Origin: a virus
Strand: one strand, 5' to 3'
Virus record (IMG/VR): IMGVR_UViG_3300046536_000410
Location: 1 to 34,020 of that record
Length of the DNA: 34,020 nucleotides
Part shown: positions 23,432-29,222 of the stretch, piece by piece
Layout: each line of letters opens with the position of its first letter
Position numbering within the stretch: the stretch's first letter is position 1
Translations under genes and position numbers: made by a program
The notes under the pieces: generated by a model
The model's database searches: none
The model's input: the letters and a program-made list of their open reading frames with translations, nothing else
What the model was told of the DNA's origin: nothing

Positions 23432-23681
23432 CGCCCGCCACGCCGGTCTCCAGGGCTTGCCGCGCGATCCGGCCAACGCCTTCGACGACATGGCGCATGG
23501 CGGCCGCCGAGAGCCGGTCCAGCGTCATGCCGTTGGCCGTCAACACCTCATGCGCCCGCTTGTAATAAGCCTTGTCCGGTTCCGGGAACACGGCGAGCGG
23601 ATAGGCGGCGGCCCAGGACGCTATCTGGTGCAGCGCCTCTTCGTACAGGTCCACCTTGTCTTCGGGGGTCATGCCCTTCAC
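23409..23681 (-). CDS. Small helical protein (87-90 aa)
   Basis: The GTG at 23681 overlaps the upstream TGA (GTGA); ATG 23672 is the alternative start. The sequence DKVDLYEEALHQIASWAAAY followed by DKAYYKRAHEVLTANG is well-formed helical protein with normal composition. No known domain. It is tightly packed in the operon on both sides. Confidence 0.55.
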   Translation of the reverse strand: MKGMTPEDKVDLYEEALHQIASWAAAYPLAVFPEPDKAYYKRAHEVLTANGMTLDRLSAAAMRHVVEGVGRIARQALETGVAGDAQDERR

Positions 23682-23884
23682 CCCACATGCCCCATCGGCA
23701 GCCGCTTGCGCGCGTTCCAGGCGGCCCGGCGCTCGGTCACGCGGGCGTCATCGACTATCTCATCGGCCGCGCGCTCCAGCCGCCCCACGCGCCACGCGAC
23801 GGCGCGCAGGCGGGTCGCGATGGCGGCGGACCACGGCGACACCTCGTCCGCGATCCGCTCGATGTCCTCGGCGCTGGTCGTCAT
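23678..23884 (-). CDS. Small hypothetical protein (68 aa)
   Basis: Starts MTTSAEDIERIADEVSPWSA at ATG 23884, inside the end of the upstream gene (ATGA overlap at 23881-23884). Largely helical and Arg/Ala-rich, ending in RLPMGHVG. No motif recognised. Operon context is the main support. Confidence 0.5.
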   Translation of the reverse strand: MTTSAEDIERIADEVSPWSAAIATRLRAVAWRVGRLERAADEIVDDARVTERRAAWNARKRLPMGHVG

Positions 23885-24072
23885 GCCAACCTCTTGAGCG
23901 GCACGCCAAGCCGCTCGCGTACCTCCGTGTGGTGTTCAGGCGCCAGGTGCCGCGTGATCCAGTTGCACGAGGCGCACAGGGGTGGGCCGTCCGGCGGGGA
24001 CAACGCGCAGCCGATGACGTGATGCCCGCAGTCGGCGCAGACGAACTCAACGCAAGTTCCCACGCCGCTCAC
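23881..24072 (-). CDS. Small zinc-ribbon-like protein (63 aa)
   Basis: The GTG at 24072 overlaps the upstream TGA. The first half holds two Cys pairs and a His pair: CVEFVCADCGHHVIGC, then PPLCASCNW. This spacing fits a zinc ribbon. The C-terminus is helical (HHTEVRERLGVPLKRLA). The frame is open upstream, but the extra residues are an Arg-rich shadow of the previous gene. Second of the Cys-rich genes in this operon. Confidence 0.6.
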   Translation of the reverse strand: MSGVGTCVEFVCADCGHHVIGCALSPPDGPPLCASCNWITRHLAPEHHTEVRERLGVPLKRLA

Positions 24073-24518
24073 GCCCGCCCCCGTAGGCGCTGGACCGCGG
24101 CCACGGCGGTGTAAAGCAGGCCGAATGGGATCTGATGCTCGCGCGCCCGGCAATGGTCGGTCAGAGCCTCGATGGCGGCGAGGTCCGCCTCCGCCCGCAG
24201 ATGGGCCGCGCAATGCCCGCACAAATATTGCCCGTCCTCGACGGCGGTTGCATAACCAACGCAACCGGGCGTGTCGCAGCTTAGGTGTATGACACCATCT
24301 TCGCAGCCGGGCGCTTCGCATTTGCCCATGTCGCCGTCAGGATCGTTGGGGCCGCGACGGCCTTGCCACACCCACCCGTCTTCGCAATCGCAGCGTAATT
24401 GTATCGGAACCGTGACAAGACTCAACTTGCCAGGCGACGTGAGGGGGGTAAGGTTACCTACTATGTCGGATAAATGACCGACCGGCGGGGACGGGGACAG
24501 TCTCGTCGTGGATGACAT
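24069..24518 (-). CDS. Multi-Cys zinc-binding protein, first gene of the left early operon (149 aa)
   Basis: The ATG at 24518 has GAGG upstream and is the first start after the predicted promoter at 24548-24577; an in-frame start at 24593 lies upstream of that promoter's start site. Cys-rich from about residue 42: RCDCEDGWVW, KCEAPGCEDGVIHLSC, DTPGCVGYA, YLCGHCAAHL. The C-X-C, C-X4-C and C-X2-C groups suggest two zinc sites, perhaps a DnaJ-like zinc-ribbon layout. The C-terminus is helical. As the first gene under operator control it is an early protein. Its function is unknown. Confidence 0.6.
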   Translation of the reverse strand: MSSTTRLSPSPPVGHLSDIVGNLTPLTSPGKLSLVTVPIQLRCDCEDGWVWQGRRGPNDPDGDMGKCEAPGCEDGVIHLSCDTPGCVGYATAVEDGQYLCGHCAAHLRAEADLAAIEALTDHCRAREHQIPFGLLYTAVAAVQRLRGRA

Positions 24519-24547
24519 GGGAGGCCTCAAGCCGTGTTGCTCGAGGC

Positions 24548-24577
24548 ATCGTAGGACTTTGCCTATATAAAGGTCAA
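24548..24577 (-). promoter_or_regulatory. Left early promoter
   Basis: On the minus strand: TTGACC (24577-24572), an 18-bp spacer, and TACGAT (24553-24548). The start would be near 24541, giving a 23-base leader to the ATG at 24518. An 18-bp operator fills the spacer and a second lies just upstream of the -35, so a repressor bound there should block polymerase. Confidence 0.55.
24550..24567. promoter_or_regulatory. Operator inside the left early promoter
   Basis: CGTAGG-ACTTTG-CCTATA: arms with the TAGG/CCTA core and 6-bp spacing, as in the two other sites (24584-24601 and 25207-25224). It lies between the -35 and -10 of the left promoter, overlapping the -10. Confidence 0.6.
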
Positions 24578-24583
24578 GCGGCG

Positions 24584-24601
24584 CGTAGGCCAAATCCTAC
24601 G
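24584..24601. promoter_or_regulatory. Palindromic operator upstream of the left early promoter
   Basis: CGTAGG-CCAAAT-CCTACG, a perfect palindrome that extends to 7-bp arms (24583-24602). It has the same form as the operator in the right promoter. Centre-to-centre distance to the neighbouring operator is 34 bp, about three helical turns, which would suit cooperative binding. Confidence 0.65.
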
Positions 24602-24667
24602 CACGGGACGAAATTTGTCGGCTCCGATCATAGTGAAGGGGAGTTCGCCTTGGGAGAAATCTGGTCT

Positions 24668-25109
24668 TTAGACGGTCACCGCGGCCGGTTTGACGATCTC
24701 CGGCGTATCGGGGGCGGCGCGCGGGATGGATCTGGCAAGCTGAAGAATGGCGCGCCGGTCGCTGGGGGACATGCCGGCGAAAGCGCGGAGCAGCGGCGCC
24801 GCCTGCGGGGTATCGAGCAATATCTGCGCGAGGTTGGCATCTATGAGATGCTGGCCGCCGACATTCTCCGGCGGGCGGCCGAGGCGGCGAGGTCGCTTGA
24901 GAGGGGGGCGTAGCCGCGCCGCGTCAAGCTTATACAGCCGGACAAGGATGCGCCGGTCGGCGTCGGACAGATATTGTGGCTTGCCCCGCCTGATGTACTG
25001 CTGCACGTAAGTCGGGTTGCGGCTCAACGCGCGCGACGCCTCCGTCCACAGCCCAATGGGCAGGGACGGACGCCAGGAGGTATTCCCTCGCGCTGTCAGG
25101 ATCGGCCAT
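24668..25109 (-). pseudogene. Frameshifted helix-turn-helix regulator, probable repressor
   Basis: The downstream frame reads LWTEASRALSRNPTYVQQYI, RRGKPQYLSDADRRILVRLY: helices 2 to 4 of a phage-repressor-type DNA-binding domain. A C-terminal part without a peptidase domain follows. Its missing start is found in the other frame at ATG 25109 (MADPDSAREYLL). The two join sensibly if one base is skipped near 25071-25078, giving REYLL-RPSLPIGLWTEASR. Thus there is a one-base frameshift in the first helix region: a mutation, a sequencing error, or a programmed shift. It lies opposite the Cro-like gene, and the operators around it are its likely targets. A TTG at 25027 could start a truncated form, but no good ribosome binding site supports it. 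Confidence 0.6.
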
Positions 25110-25116
25110 CGCGGGC

Positions 25117-25146
25117 ATCCTAATCCGTCCCATAGGAAATTGCCAA
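25117..25146 (-). promoter_or_regulatory. Promoter of the repressor-like gene, apparently leaderless
   Basis: On the minus strand: TTGGCA (25146-25141), an 18-bp spacer, TAGGAT (25122-25117). The start would fall at or next to the ATG at 25109, so the mRNA would be leaderless, as for lambda cI from PRM. A degenerate operator (CATAGG-AAATTG-CCAAGA, 25131-25148) overlaps the -35 and spacer. Confidence 0.45.
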
Positions 25147-25182
25147 GAGGGATTGCCCGAGGGATTGCCCGAGGGATTGCCG
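25147..25182 (+). repeat. 12-bp tandem repeats between the divergent promoters
   Basis: GAGGGATTGCCC at 25147 and 25159, and GAGGGATTGCCG at 25171, in perfect 12-bp register. Degenerate copies flank them (AGGAAATTGCCA before, TAGGATGATCGCC after). The array lies between the -35 elements of the repressor and Cro-like promoters, with its repeats on one face of the helix only every second turn or so. It could bind a regulator or be iterons. Confidence 0.7.
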
Positions 25183-25199
25183 TAGGATGATCGCCTGGG

Positions 25200-25228
25200 T
25201 TGACGCCATAGGCTGAATCCTATGAAAT
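25200..25228 (+). promoter_or_regulatory. Right early promoter, apparently leaderless
   Basis: TTGACG (25200-25205, five of six consensus), a 17-bp spacer, TGAAAT (25223-25228). The predicted start coincides with the A of the ATG at 25235, and no Shine-Dalgarno is present. The operator at 25207-25224 fills the spacer. Confidence 0.55.
25207..25224. promoter_or_regulatory. Palindromic operator in the right early promoter
   Basis: CATAGG-CTGAAT-CCTATG, a perfect 6-bp palindrome with a 6-bp spacer. It shares TAGGC, AAT and CCTA with the site at 24584-24601. Its place between -35 and -10 mirrors the left promoter. Confidence 0.65.
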
Positions 25229-25234
25229 AGGGCG

Positions 25235-25441
25235 ATGTGCCCAGCCCTCGACAGCGATACCGATCCTATCCTGGCCAGCGTCGAGTTGTTCCTCCGCGCG
25301 ACCGGTATGTCCGCCTCGACGTTCGGCATCGCCGTCATGGGCGACCCCGTCCTCGTGCTGGATCTGAGGAACGGCCGCGAGCCGCGGCGGGCCACGAGGG
25401 CACGCATCCGCGCGTTCATCGCCGCCGCGCTGGCTGATTGA
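25235..25441 (+). CDS. Cro-like small DNA-binding protein (68 aa)
   Basis: First gene of the right early operon. The segment ELFLRATGMSASTFGIAVMG, then DPVLVLDLRNGREPRRAT and RIRAFIA, is a compact helix-turn-helix type common in alphaproteobacteria, in which T-F-G-x-x-A begins the turn and D-L-R-N-G-R-E-P follows the recognition helix. It faces the repressor-like gene across the operator region, so a Cro-like role in shutting off the repressor is likely. The ATG lies at the predicted transcription start. Confidence 0.7.
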   Translation: MCPALDSDTDPILASVELFLRATGMSASTFGIAVMGDPVLVLDLRNGREPRRATRARIRAFIAAALAD

Positions 25442-25443
25442 GC

Positions 25444-25707
25444 GTGGCCCTCCCCCCGCTCCGCGACTTCATCCCGATTTCCGAGGCGATCGCCCGCGTC
25501 GTCGGGCGCGTCATGCGTAGGCAGCGGGAACGGCCCTGCACATGCCACCCCAGCGAGGCGCCAGTACCGTGCCAACGTAAATACGCCTTCAACGAGTGCA
25601 TGACCGCGTTCGTTCGGCGGCAGCAGGCAGACGCACAGGCCAACCAAATAAAGACGGACGGCGAGACGGCGGCACGCGCGTTCGCCGAGCCGGAGATCGG
25701 GGCGTGA
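25444..25707 (+). CDS. Small Cys-containing protein (87 aa)
   Basis: The GTG at 25444 follows the Cro-like stop; a TTG at 25438 overlapping that stop is the alternative. An N-terminal helix (ISEAIARVVGRVMRRQRERP) precedes CTCHPSEAPVPCQRKYAFNEC, a pattern I associate with small phage proteins that probably bind a metal. The C-terminus is hydrophilic. Function unknown. The end overlaps the next gene's GTG. Confidence 0.5.
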   Translation: MALPPLRDFIPISEAIARVVGRVMRRQRERPCTCHPSEAPVPCQRKYAFNECMTAFVRRQQADAQANQIKTDGETAARAFAEPEIGA

Positions 25708-25961
25708 GCGTGGTGCCGGTCTCTCCCGGCTTGTCACCCCCGCTCGTCTACCTGGTAGTGGGGTCCAACCTGATTTCCCGACGAGTAGGAGGGGCGGCTC
25801 CTGGCGGCTTGCGTCCCCGTTCGAGCTATCTTTACGCCATCGAAGATGCCGAAGACTATGCCCCGACGAGGCGGCAAAGCCAGAGCAAAACCGAAAACGC
25901 CGCGCAGCGAGGACGCGGAAAGTCCGGGGCGCCGATCGATCACCCGGCCGGCTGGCGATGA
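25704..25961 (+). CDS. Uncertain small ORF (85 aa)
   Basis: Supported mainly by overlaps: GTGA at its start and ATGA at its end, both typical of this operon. It reads VSVVPVSPGLSPPLVYLVVG, then Arg/Gly-rich, then a hydrophilic tail. No motif and no strong ribosome binding site. Another frame over the second half (from ATG 25846) reads as a basic peptide and is an alternative. Confidence 0.35.
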   Translation: MSVVPVSPGLSPPLVYLVVGSNLISRRVGGAAPGGLRPRSSYLYAIEDAEDYAPTRRQSQSKTENAAQRGRGKSGAPIDHPAGWR

Positions 25962-26701
25962 GCGGGCGGCGGGTCCGCTGGTTCGGCTGCGGGGCGGCGT
26001 CCGCCGTCGCCATCGCGCTCGATCTGCGCGCCCATCCAGGCGGCGTGGTGGCCTACTGCGAGACCGGCGCCGAGCACCCGGACAACGAACGCTTCCTCGC
26101 CGACTGCGAACGCTGGTGGGGCGCGTCCGTCCTCCGCCTGCGGTCGGACGAATACGCCGACACCTGGGACGTGTGGGAGCGGCGCCGCTTCATCGCGGGG
26201 CCGGACGGAGCGCCCTGCACCGGCATCCTCAAGGTCGCGCCGCGGCTGATGTTCCAGCGGCCCGACGATGTGCATGTGTTCGGCTACACCTGTGACGCTA
26301 ACGATCAGGCGCGGTCGCGACGGCTCGCGGAGACGTTCTTCGAACTGGAGATCGAGAACCCGCTGATCGTGGCCGGGCTCGATAAGGCGGCGTGCCTCGC
26401 GATGGTCGAGGGCGCCGGGATCGCGTTGCCGGTTCTTTACGGTCTCGGGATGCCAAATAATAATTGTCTGCCCTGTGGGAAAGCAACGTCGCCAAACTAC
26501 TGGTCCGCGATCAGATTGCATTTTCCTGAGAAGTTCGATCGCATGGCGGAACTGTCGCGGCGTCTCGGCGCGCGGCTGACGCGCATCGCGGGCGTCCGGC
26601 TGTTCATCGACGAGATCCCGCCCGACTGGCCAACGCTCAACCCCACGGCGCCGGCCTGCGACTTTCTTTGCCAGTTGGCGTCACAGGATCTGGCCGCGTG
26701 A
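25958..26701 (+). CDS. PAPS-reductase-like (adenosine PP-loop) protein (247 aa)
   Basis: Member of the phosphoadenosine phosphosulfate reductase / PP-loop fold found in many phages. The N-terminal strand and nucleotide loop read VRWFGCGAASAVAIALDL, with GCGAAS in place of the usual SGGKDS. VVAYCETGAEHPDNERFL and VFGYTCDANDQARS follow as expected. A C-terminal pair C170-x-x-C173 in NNCLPCGKATSPNYW could bind a metal or cluster. The phage role is unresolved: nucleic-acid modification or sulfur transfer are possible. The ATG overlaps the preceding TGA. Confidence 0.75.
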   Translation: MSGRRVRWFGCGAASAVAIALDLRAHPGGVVAYCETGAEHPDNERFLADCERWWGASVLRLRSDEYADTWDVWERRRFIAGPDGAPCTGILKVAPRLMFQRPDDVHVFGYTCDANDQARSRRLAETFFELEIENPLIVAGLDKAACLAMVEGAGIALPVLYGLGMPNNNCLPCGKATSPNYWSAIRLHFPEKFDRMAELSRRLGARLTRIAGVRLFIDEIPPDWPTLNPTAPACDFLCQLASQDLAA

Positions 26702-26784
26702 GCCACCTTTCCATCGCCGCGCGCGCCGCCGCCGCCGCCGTGGTCGGCGTGTGGGCCTGGGCGCTGTGGGCGCTGGTCCAGTGA
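26698..26784 (+). CDS. Tiny membrane peptide (28 aa)
   Basis: The GTG at 26698 overlaps the previous TGA, and the TGA at 26782-26784 overlaps the next GTG. The peptide is almost entirely one hydrophobic helix (AARAAAAAVVGVWAWALWAL), consistent with a single membrane span. The double overlap argues that it is translated. Role unknown. Confidence 0.45.
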   Translation: MSHLSIAARAAAAAVVGVWAWALWALVQ

Positions 26785-27038
26785 ATGTCAGCGAGGCGCG
26801 TGAAATCCGCTTGCGGGCGCTGCGAGACGCGCTCGCCGCCGTGATGCGGGCGCACGGCCCGATCGGTGACGAACCGACATATTGCGCCAAGGCGCTGCGC
26901 GAAATGATTGAAACGGAATTGGCCGGGACGTTGAGTCCTCCCCCCGGCCGGTCGCGTAAGGGCGGCGCGATGCCCGCCGACGTGCAACCTCCCCGGCGCC
27001 GCGCGACATCCTCCCCAGGCGCCGGGGTCTTTTCGTGA
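26781..27038 (+). CDS. Small hypothetical protein (85 aa)
   Basis: The GTG at 26781 overlaps the previous stop. The first 55 residues are helical (ALRDALAAVMRAHGPIGDEP, AKALREMIETELAG). The tail is Pro/Arg/Gly-rich and probably disordered. No motif recognised. The TGA overlaps the GTG of the RusA-like gene. Confidence 0.5.
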   Translation: MNVSEAREIRLRALRDALAAVMRAHGPIGDEPTYCAKALREMIETELAGTLSPPPGRSRKGGAMPADVQPPRRRATSSPGAGVFS

Positions 27039-27541
27039 GCGGCGGCGGCCCGGCGCACTGGTCAGCCGCCACGCCCGATCGTGTGGTGACGATGCCGCGG
27101 CCGCCATCAACAAACCGGCTGTGGATACGCGCGCCCGGCAAGCCACGCGTTCGCAGCCCGGAATACCGCGCCTGGATCTTCTCAGCGGGCTGGGAGGTGC
27201 GGCGTCAGCTTGTCGGCATCCCGCCCATCGACTGCCGCTTCAACGTCGTCATCGAGGTGCCGATCTCGCGGCGCGACAGCGGGAATTTCGAGAAGGCGAC
27301 AATGGATTTGTGCGAAACCGTCGGATTGGTAACGAATGATGGTAACGCACACGAAATCAACATCCGCCCCACGCAACGCGAGGACGTGATGGTGGCGATC
27401 TGGTGCCTGCCGGAAATGGGCGCGGTGCGACGGGCGGCGAAGCCACGCGCGGCCAAGGGGGCCAGTGGGGCCGGAAACGGGCGGACGGTGACGCGGACGA
27501 AGCCGGGCCTGACGTGGCTGGCGCCAGCGGTCAGGCGGTGA
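27035..27541 (+). CDS. RusA-like Holliday junction resolvase (168 aa)
   Basis: RusA nucleases cut four-way DNA junctions formed in phage recombination and replication. The N-terminal MPRPPSTNRLW is the usual P-x-x-x-N motif. The acidic cluster is in place: D81 with N84 and K87 in RRDSGNFEKATMDLC, D91, and D102 in VGLVTNDGNAHEINI. The GTG start at 27035 overlaps the upstream TGA; ATG 27092 is possible but would start right at the conserved core. The C-terminal 30 residues are a basic Gly/Ala/Lys tail. Confidence 0.82.
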   Translation: MSGGGPAHWSAATPDRVVTMPRPPSTNRLWIRAPGKPRVRSPEYRAWIFSAGWEVRRQLVGIPPIDCRFNVVIEVPISRRDSGNFEKATMDLCETVGLVTNDGNAHEINIRPTQREDVMVAIWCLPEMGAVRRAAKPRAAKGASGAGNGRTVTRTKPGLTWLAPAVRR

Positions 27542-27548
27542 CGCCCGG

Positions 27549-27881
27549 ATGAAATATCAGCGTCACAGCGGGACATCGCACGCCGCGGCGGAATCCATCG
27601 AGCCGGCCGCCGATACGCTGCGGGCCGAAGTTTACTCGTGGATCGTCCGCTGTGGACTGTATGGCGCGACCGACGAGGAAACCGCCGACACGCTCCGCAT
27701 GGCCGGGAACACCGAACGGCCGAGGCGCGTCGAACTGTGCGACGGCGGCCTGGTGGCGGACAGCGGACAGCGACGCAAGACGCGCAGCGGGCGCAACGCC
27801 GTCGTTTGGATCTCCGTCCGTGTCCGCGACGAGGCCATGCGCCGGCGTGAGCAAAGCAGAATGGAGGACCTGTTCTGGTGA
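27549..27881 (+). CDS. Winged-helix-like small DNA-binding protein (110 aa)
   Basis: The segment GLYGATDEETADTLRM, then ERPRRVELCDGGLVADSGQR and RKTRSGRNAVVWI, follows a form common to small phage proteins: a helix-turn-helix whose wing reads D-S-G-x-R-R-K-T-x-S-G. It is usually found near replication or recombination genes, as here after RusA. The ATG lies seven bases after the previous stop. Target DNA unknown. Confidence 0.65.
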   Translation: MKYQRHSGTSHAAAESIEPAADTLRAEVYSWIVRCGLYGATDEETADTLRMAGNTERPRRVELCDGGLVADSGQRRKTRSGRNAVVWISVRVRDEAMRRREQSRMEDLFW

Positions 27882-27888
27882 GCGCGCG

Positions 27889-28077
27889 TCAGGCTGCCCG
27901 ATGCTGGTCCGGCGCGACCGTCTCGCGTGCCTTTTCCGCTCTGCGACGGGCCACCTCGCGCGTGAGCAGGTGGGTGATCAACGACGTGAGCGTGCGGCTT
28001 TCCTCGTCCGCCAGGCGCTCCGATTCGGCCCGCAGCTTCTCAGGTAGCCGTAGGGAAAACGTCTTTTTCGCACTCAT
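27889..28077 (-). CDS. Ribbon-helix-helix (Arc/CopG-type) regulator (62 aa)
   Basis: A 62-residue protein with the full ribbon-helix-helix layout: strand KTFSLRLP (residues 5-12), helix EKLRAESERLADEES, turn R-T-L, helix TSLITHLLTREVARRRAE. It is coded against the surrounding early operon, as phage Arc-like repressors often are. Direct repeats at 28092-28140 just upstream, overlapping a TTGACA box, are likely binding sites for autoregulation. A toxin partner is not seen next to it. Confidence 0.75.
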   Translation of the reverse strand: MSAKKTFSLRLPEKLRAESERLADEESRTLTSLITHLLTREVARRRAEKARETVAPDQHRAA

Positions 28078-28091
28078 TCAGGCTTCTCACG

Positions 28092-28140
28092 CATTGCGTT
28101 TGATGTCACAAAGGCGTAATACTCGTTGCGTGAAATGTCA
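28092..28140 (+). repeat. Direct repeats, likely operator of the ribbon-helix-helix gene
   Basis: CATTGCGTTTGATGTCA (28092-28108) and CGTTGCGTGAAATGTCA (28124-28140) match at 13 of 17 positions, 32 bp apart (three helical turns). The second overlaps a minus-strand TTGACA (28141-28136), a consensus -35 facing the regulator gene. Confidence 0.5.
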
Positions 28141-28152
28141 AGGACAACCACC

Positions 28153-29154
28153 ATGAGCGAACGAGCCCGCCAGCCATCCCGCCGCATCGACGCGCCCGAG
28201 CCGGGGTGGTTCCGCCTCCGCCTCGCTCGTGCCGCGCCCCCGGTGGGCGCGCGTATTTATACCCGCCTCGGCCAGTTGGTCGCGGAAATCAACGGCGCCG
28301 AGGCGGACGTGGACGCGGTCTGGACCTCGGGCGAGGCCATCTCCGAGGCGGAATACCGAGGGTTGATCGAGGCGCCGCCCGCCGATCCGACGAAGGCCGT
28401 GGATTACCGGGCGATGGGGCGCGCGGAGAGGGACAGAGCGCGGCCGAACAGGCCGGTCGTGGATCTCGCGGCGGCGCTGGAGCCCGAGGCGTTGGGCGCG
28501 TGGCTGGAGCACGAGATGGCGGAGCACGCCGCCCGGTGCGCCGAGTTAGGGGCCGCCTACGAGCGGTTTCTGGTCGCCACGGCGGGCGGCATCGCCGACG
28601 ACACGGCGACCGGCCGCGCGACCGACTTCGCGAAGATGCACAAGGCGGAGATTTCGGCGATCGACGCCACGCGCAAGCGGATCAAGGAGCCGGTGCTGCA
28701 CGCCCAGAGGCTGATCGACGGGGCGGGGAACGGGCTGACGACGCCGCTGCGGGCGCAGGCGCTCACCATCGAGAACCGTATCGCCACGTACCTGACCGGG
28801 AAGGCCGAGGCGGCGCGTCGGGCGGCGGAGATGGAGGCGCAAAGGTTAGCCGCGGCGGCGGCCGAGGCCATGCGGGACGCGGAGCCGGAGGAAGCCATCG
28901 CGGCGTTGAAGGAGGCCGCCGAGGCCGAGGCGCTCGCCACCGCGTCAACGCCGGACCTGACGCGCACCCGCTCGGCCACCGGCGCGCTGGCCGGGCTGCG
29001 CGATAATTTCGTTTACGAAGTGAAGGACATAGCACTGGTGCCGGCGCACCTGTTGCAGATCAACGACGCCGCCGTCCGCCTGTTCATCAAACAAGGCGCG
29101 CGGCATGTGCCGGGATTGCGAATATGGAACGATGCTAAGGCGTTCGTTCGATAA
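28153..29154 (+). CDS. Coiled-coil protein, DNA-metabolism type (333 aa)
   Basis: I start it at ATG 28153; the in-frame start at 28126 lies in the repeat region. Residues 95-260 are strongly helical, with the long coil DATRKRIKEPVLHAQRLID and TIENRIATYLTGKAEAARRA, then Ala/Glu-rich. The C-terminal 60 residues (VYEVKDIALVPAHLLQIND, then VPGLRIWNDAKAFVR) are a conserved-looking globular end. Proteins of this shape are common next to recombinase and SSB genes of phages. No enzyme motif is present. The neighbour downstream is the SSB-like gene. Confidence 0.6.
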   Translation: MSERARQPSRRIDAPEPGWFRLRLARAAPPVGARIYTRLGQLVAEINGAEADVDAVWTSGEAISEAEYRGLIEAPPADPTKAVDYRAMGRAERDRARPNRPVVDLAAALEPEALGAWLEHEMAEHAARCAELGAAYERFLVATAGGIADDTATGRATDFAKMHKAEISAIDATRKRIKEPVLHAQRLIDGAGNGLTTPLRAQALTIENRIATYLTGKAEAARRAAEMEAQRLAAAAAEAMRDAEPEEAIAALKEAAEAEALATASTPDLTRTRSATGALAGLRDNFVYEVKDIALVPAHLLQINDAAVRLFIKQGARHVPGLRIWNDAKAFVR

Positions 29155-29159
29155 GGGAA

Positions 29160-29181
29160 GCGGCCGCCTTCAACGGGCCGC
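29160..29181 (+). repeat. Short inverted repeat between early genes
   Basis: Arms GCGGCC (29160-29165) and GGCCGC (29176-29181). No T-run follows, so it is unlikely to be a terminator. Confidence 0.3.
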
Positions 29182-29222
29182 GCTCACGACCGCTCGAAAC
29201 TAATGACAAAGGAACGAATATC

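Noticed and set aside
24440-24482. Fourth strong operator near GGTAAGGTTACCTACTA
   Set aside because: The palindrome AGGT-T-ACCT has the wrong spacing and core compared with the CRTAGG-N6-CCTAYR sites, and it lies within the coding start of the zinc-binding gene.
25147-25182. CRISPR-like array
   Set aside because: The repeats are 12 bp and directly adjacent, with no spacers. They are tandem repeats, and no array was seen anywhere in the window.
25846-26295. A 149-residue frame starting MPKTMPRRGG
   Set aside because: Beyond 25958 it is an Arg-rich shadow of the PAPS-reductase-like gene. Only its first part could be coding, and overlaps favour the 25704-25961 frame.
29160-29181. Terminator after the coiled-coil gene
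   Set aside because: The 6-bp stem has no T-run after it and lies inside a plausible operon.
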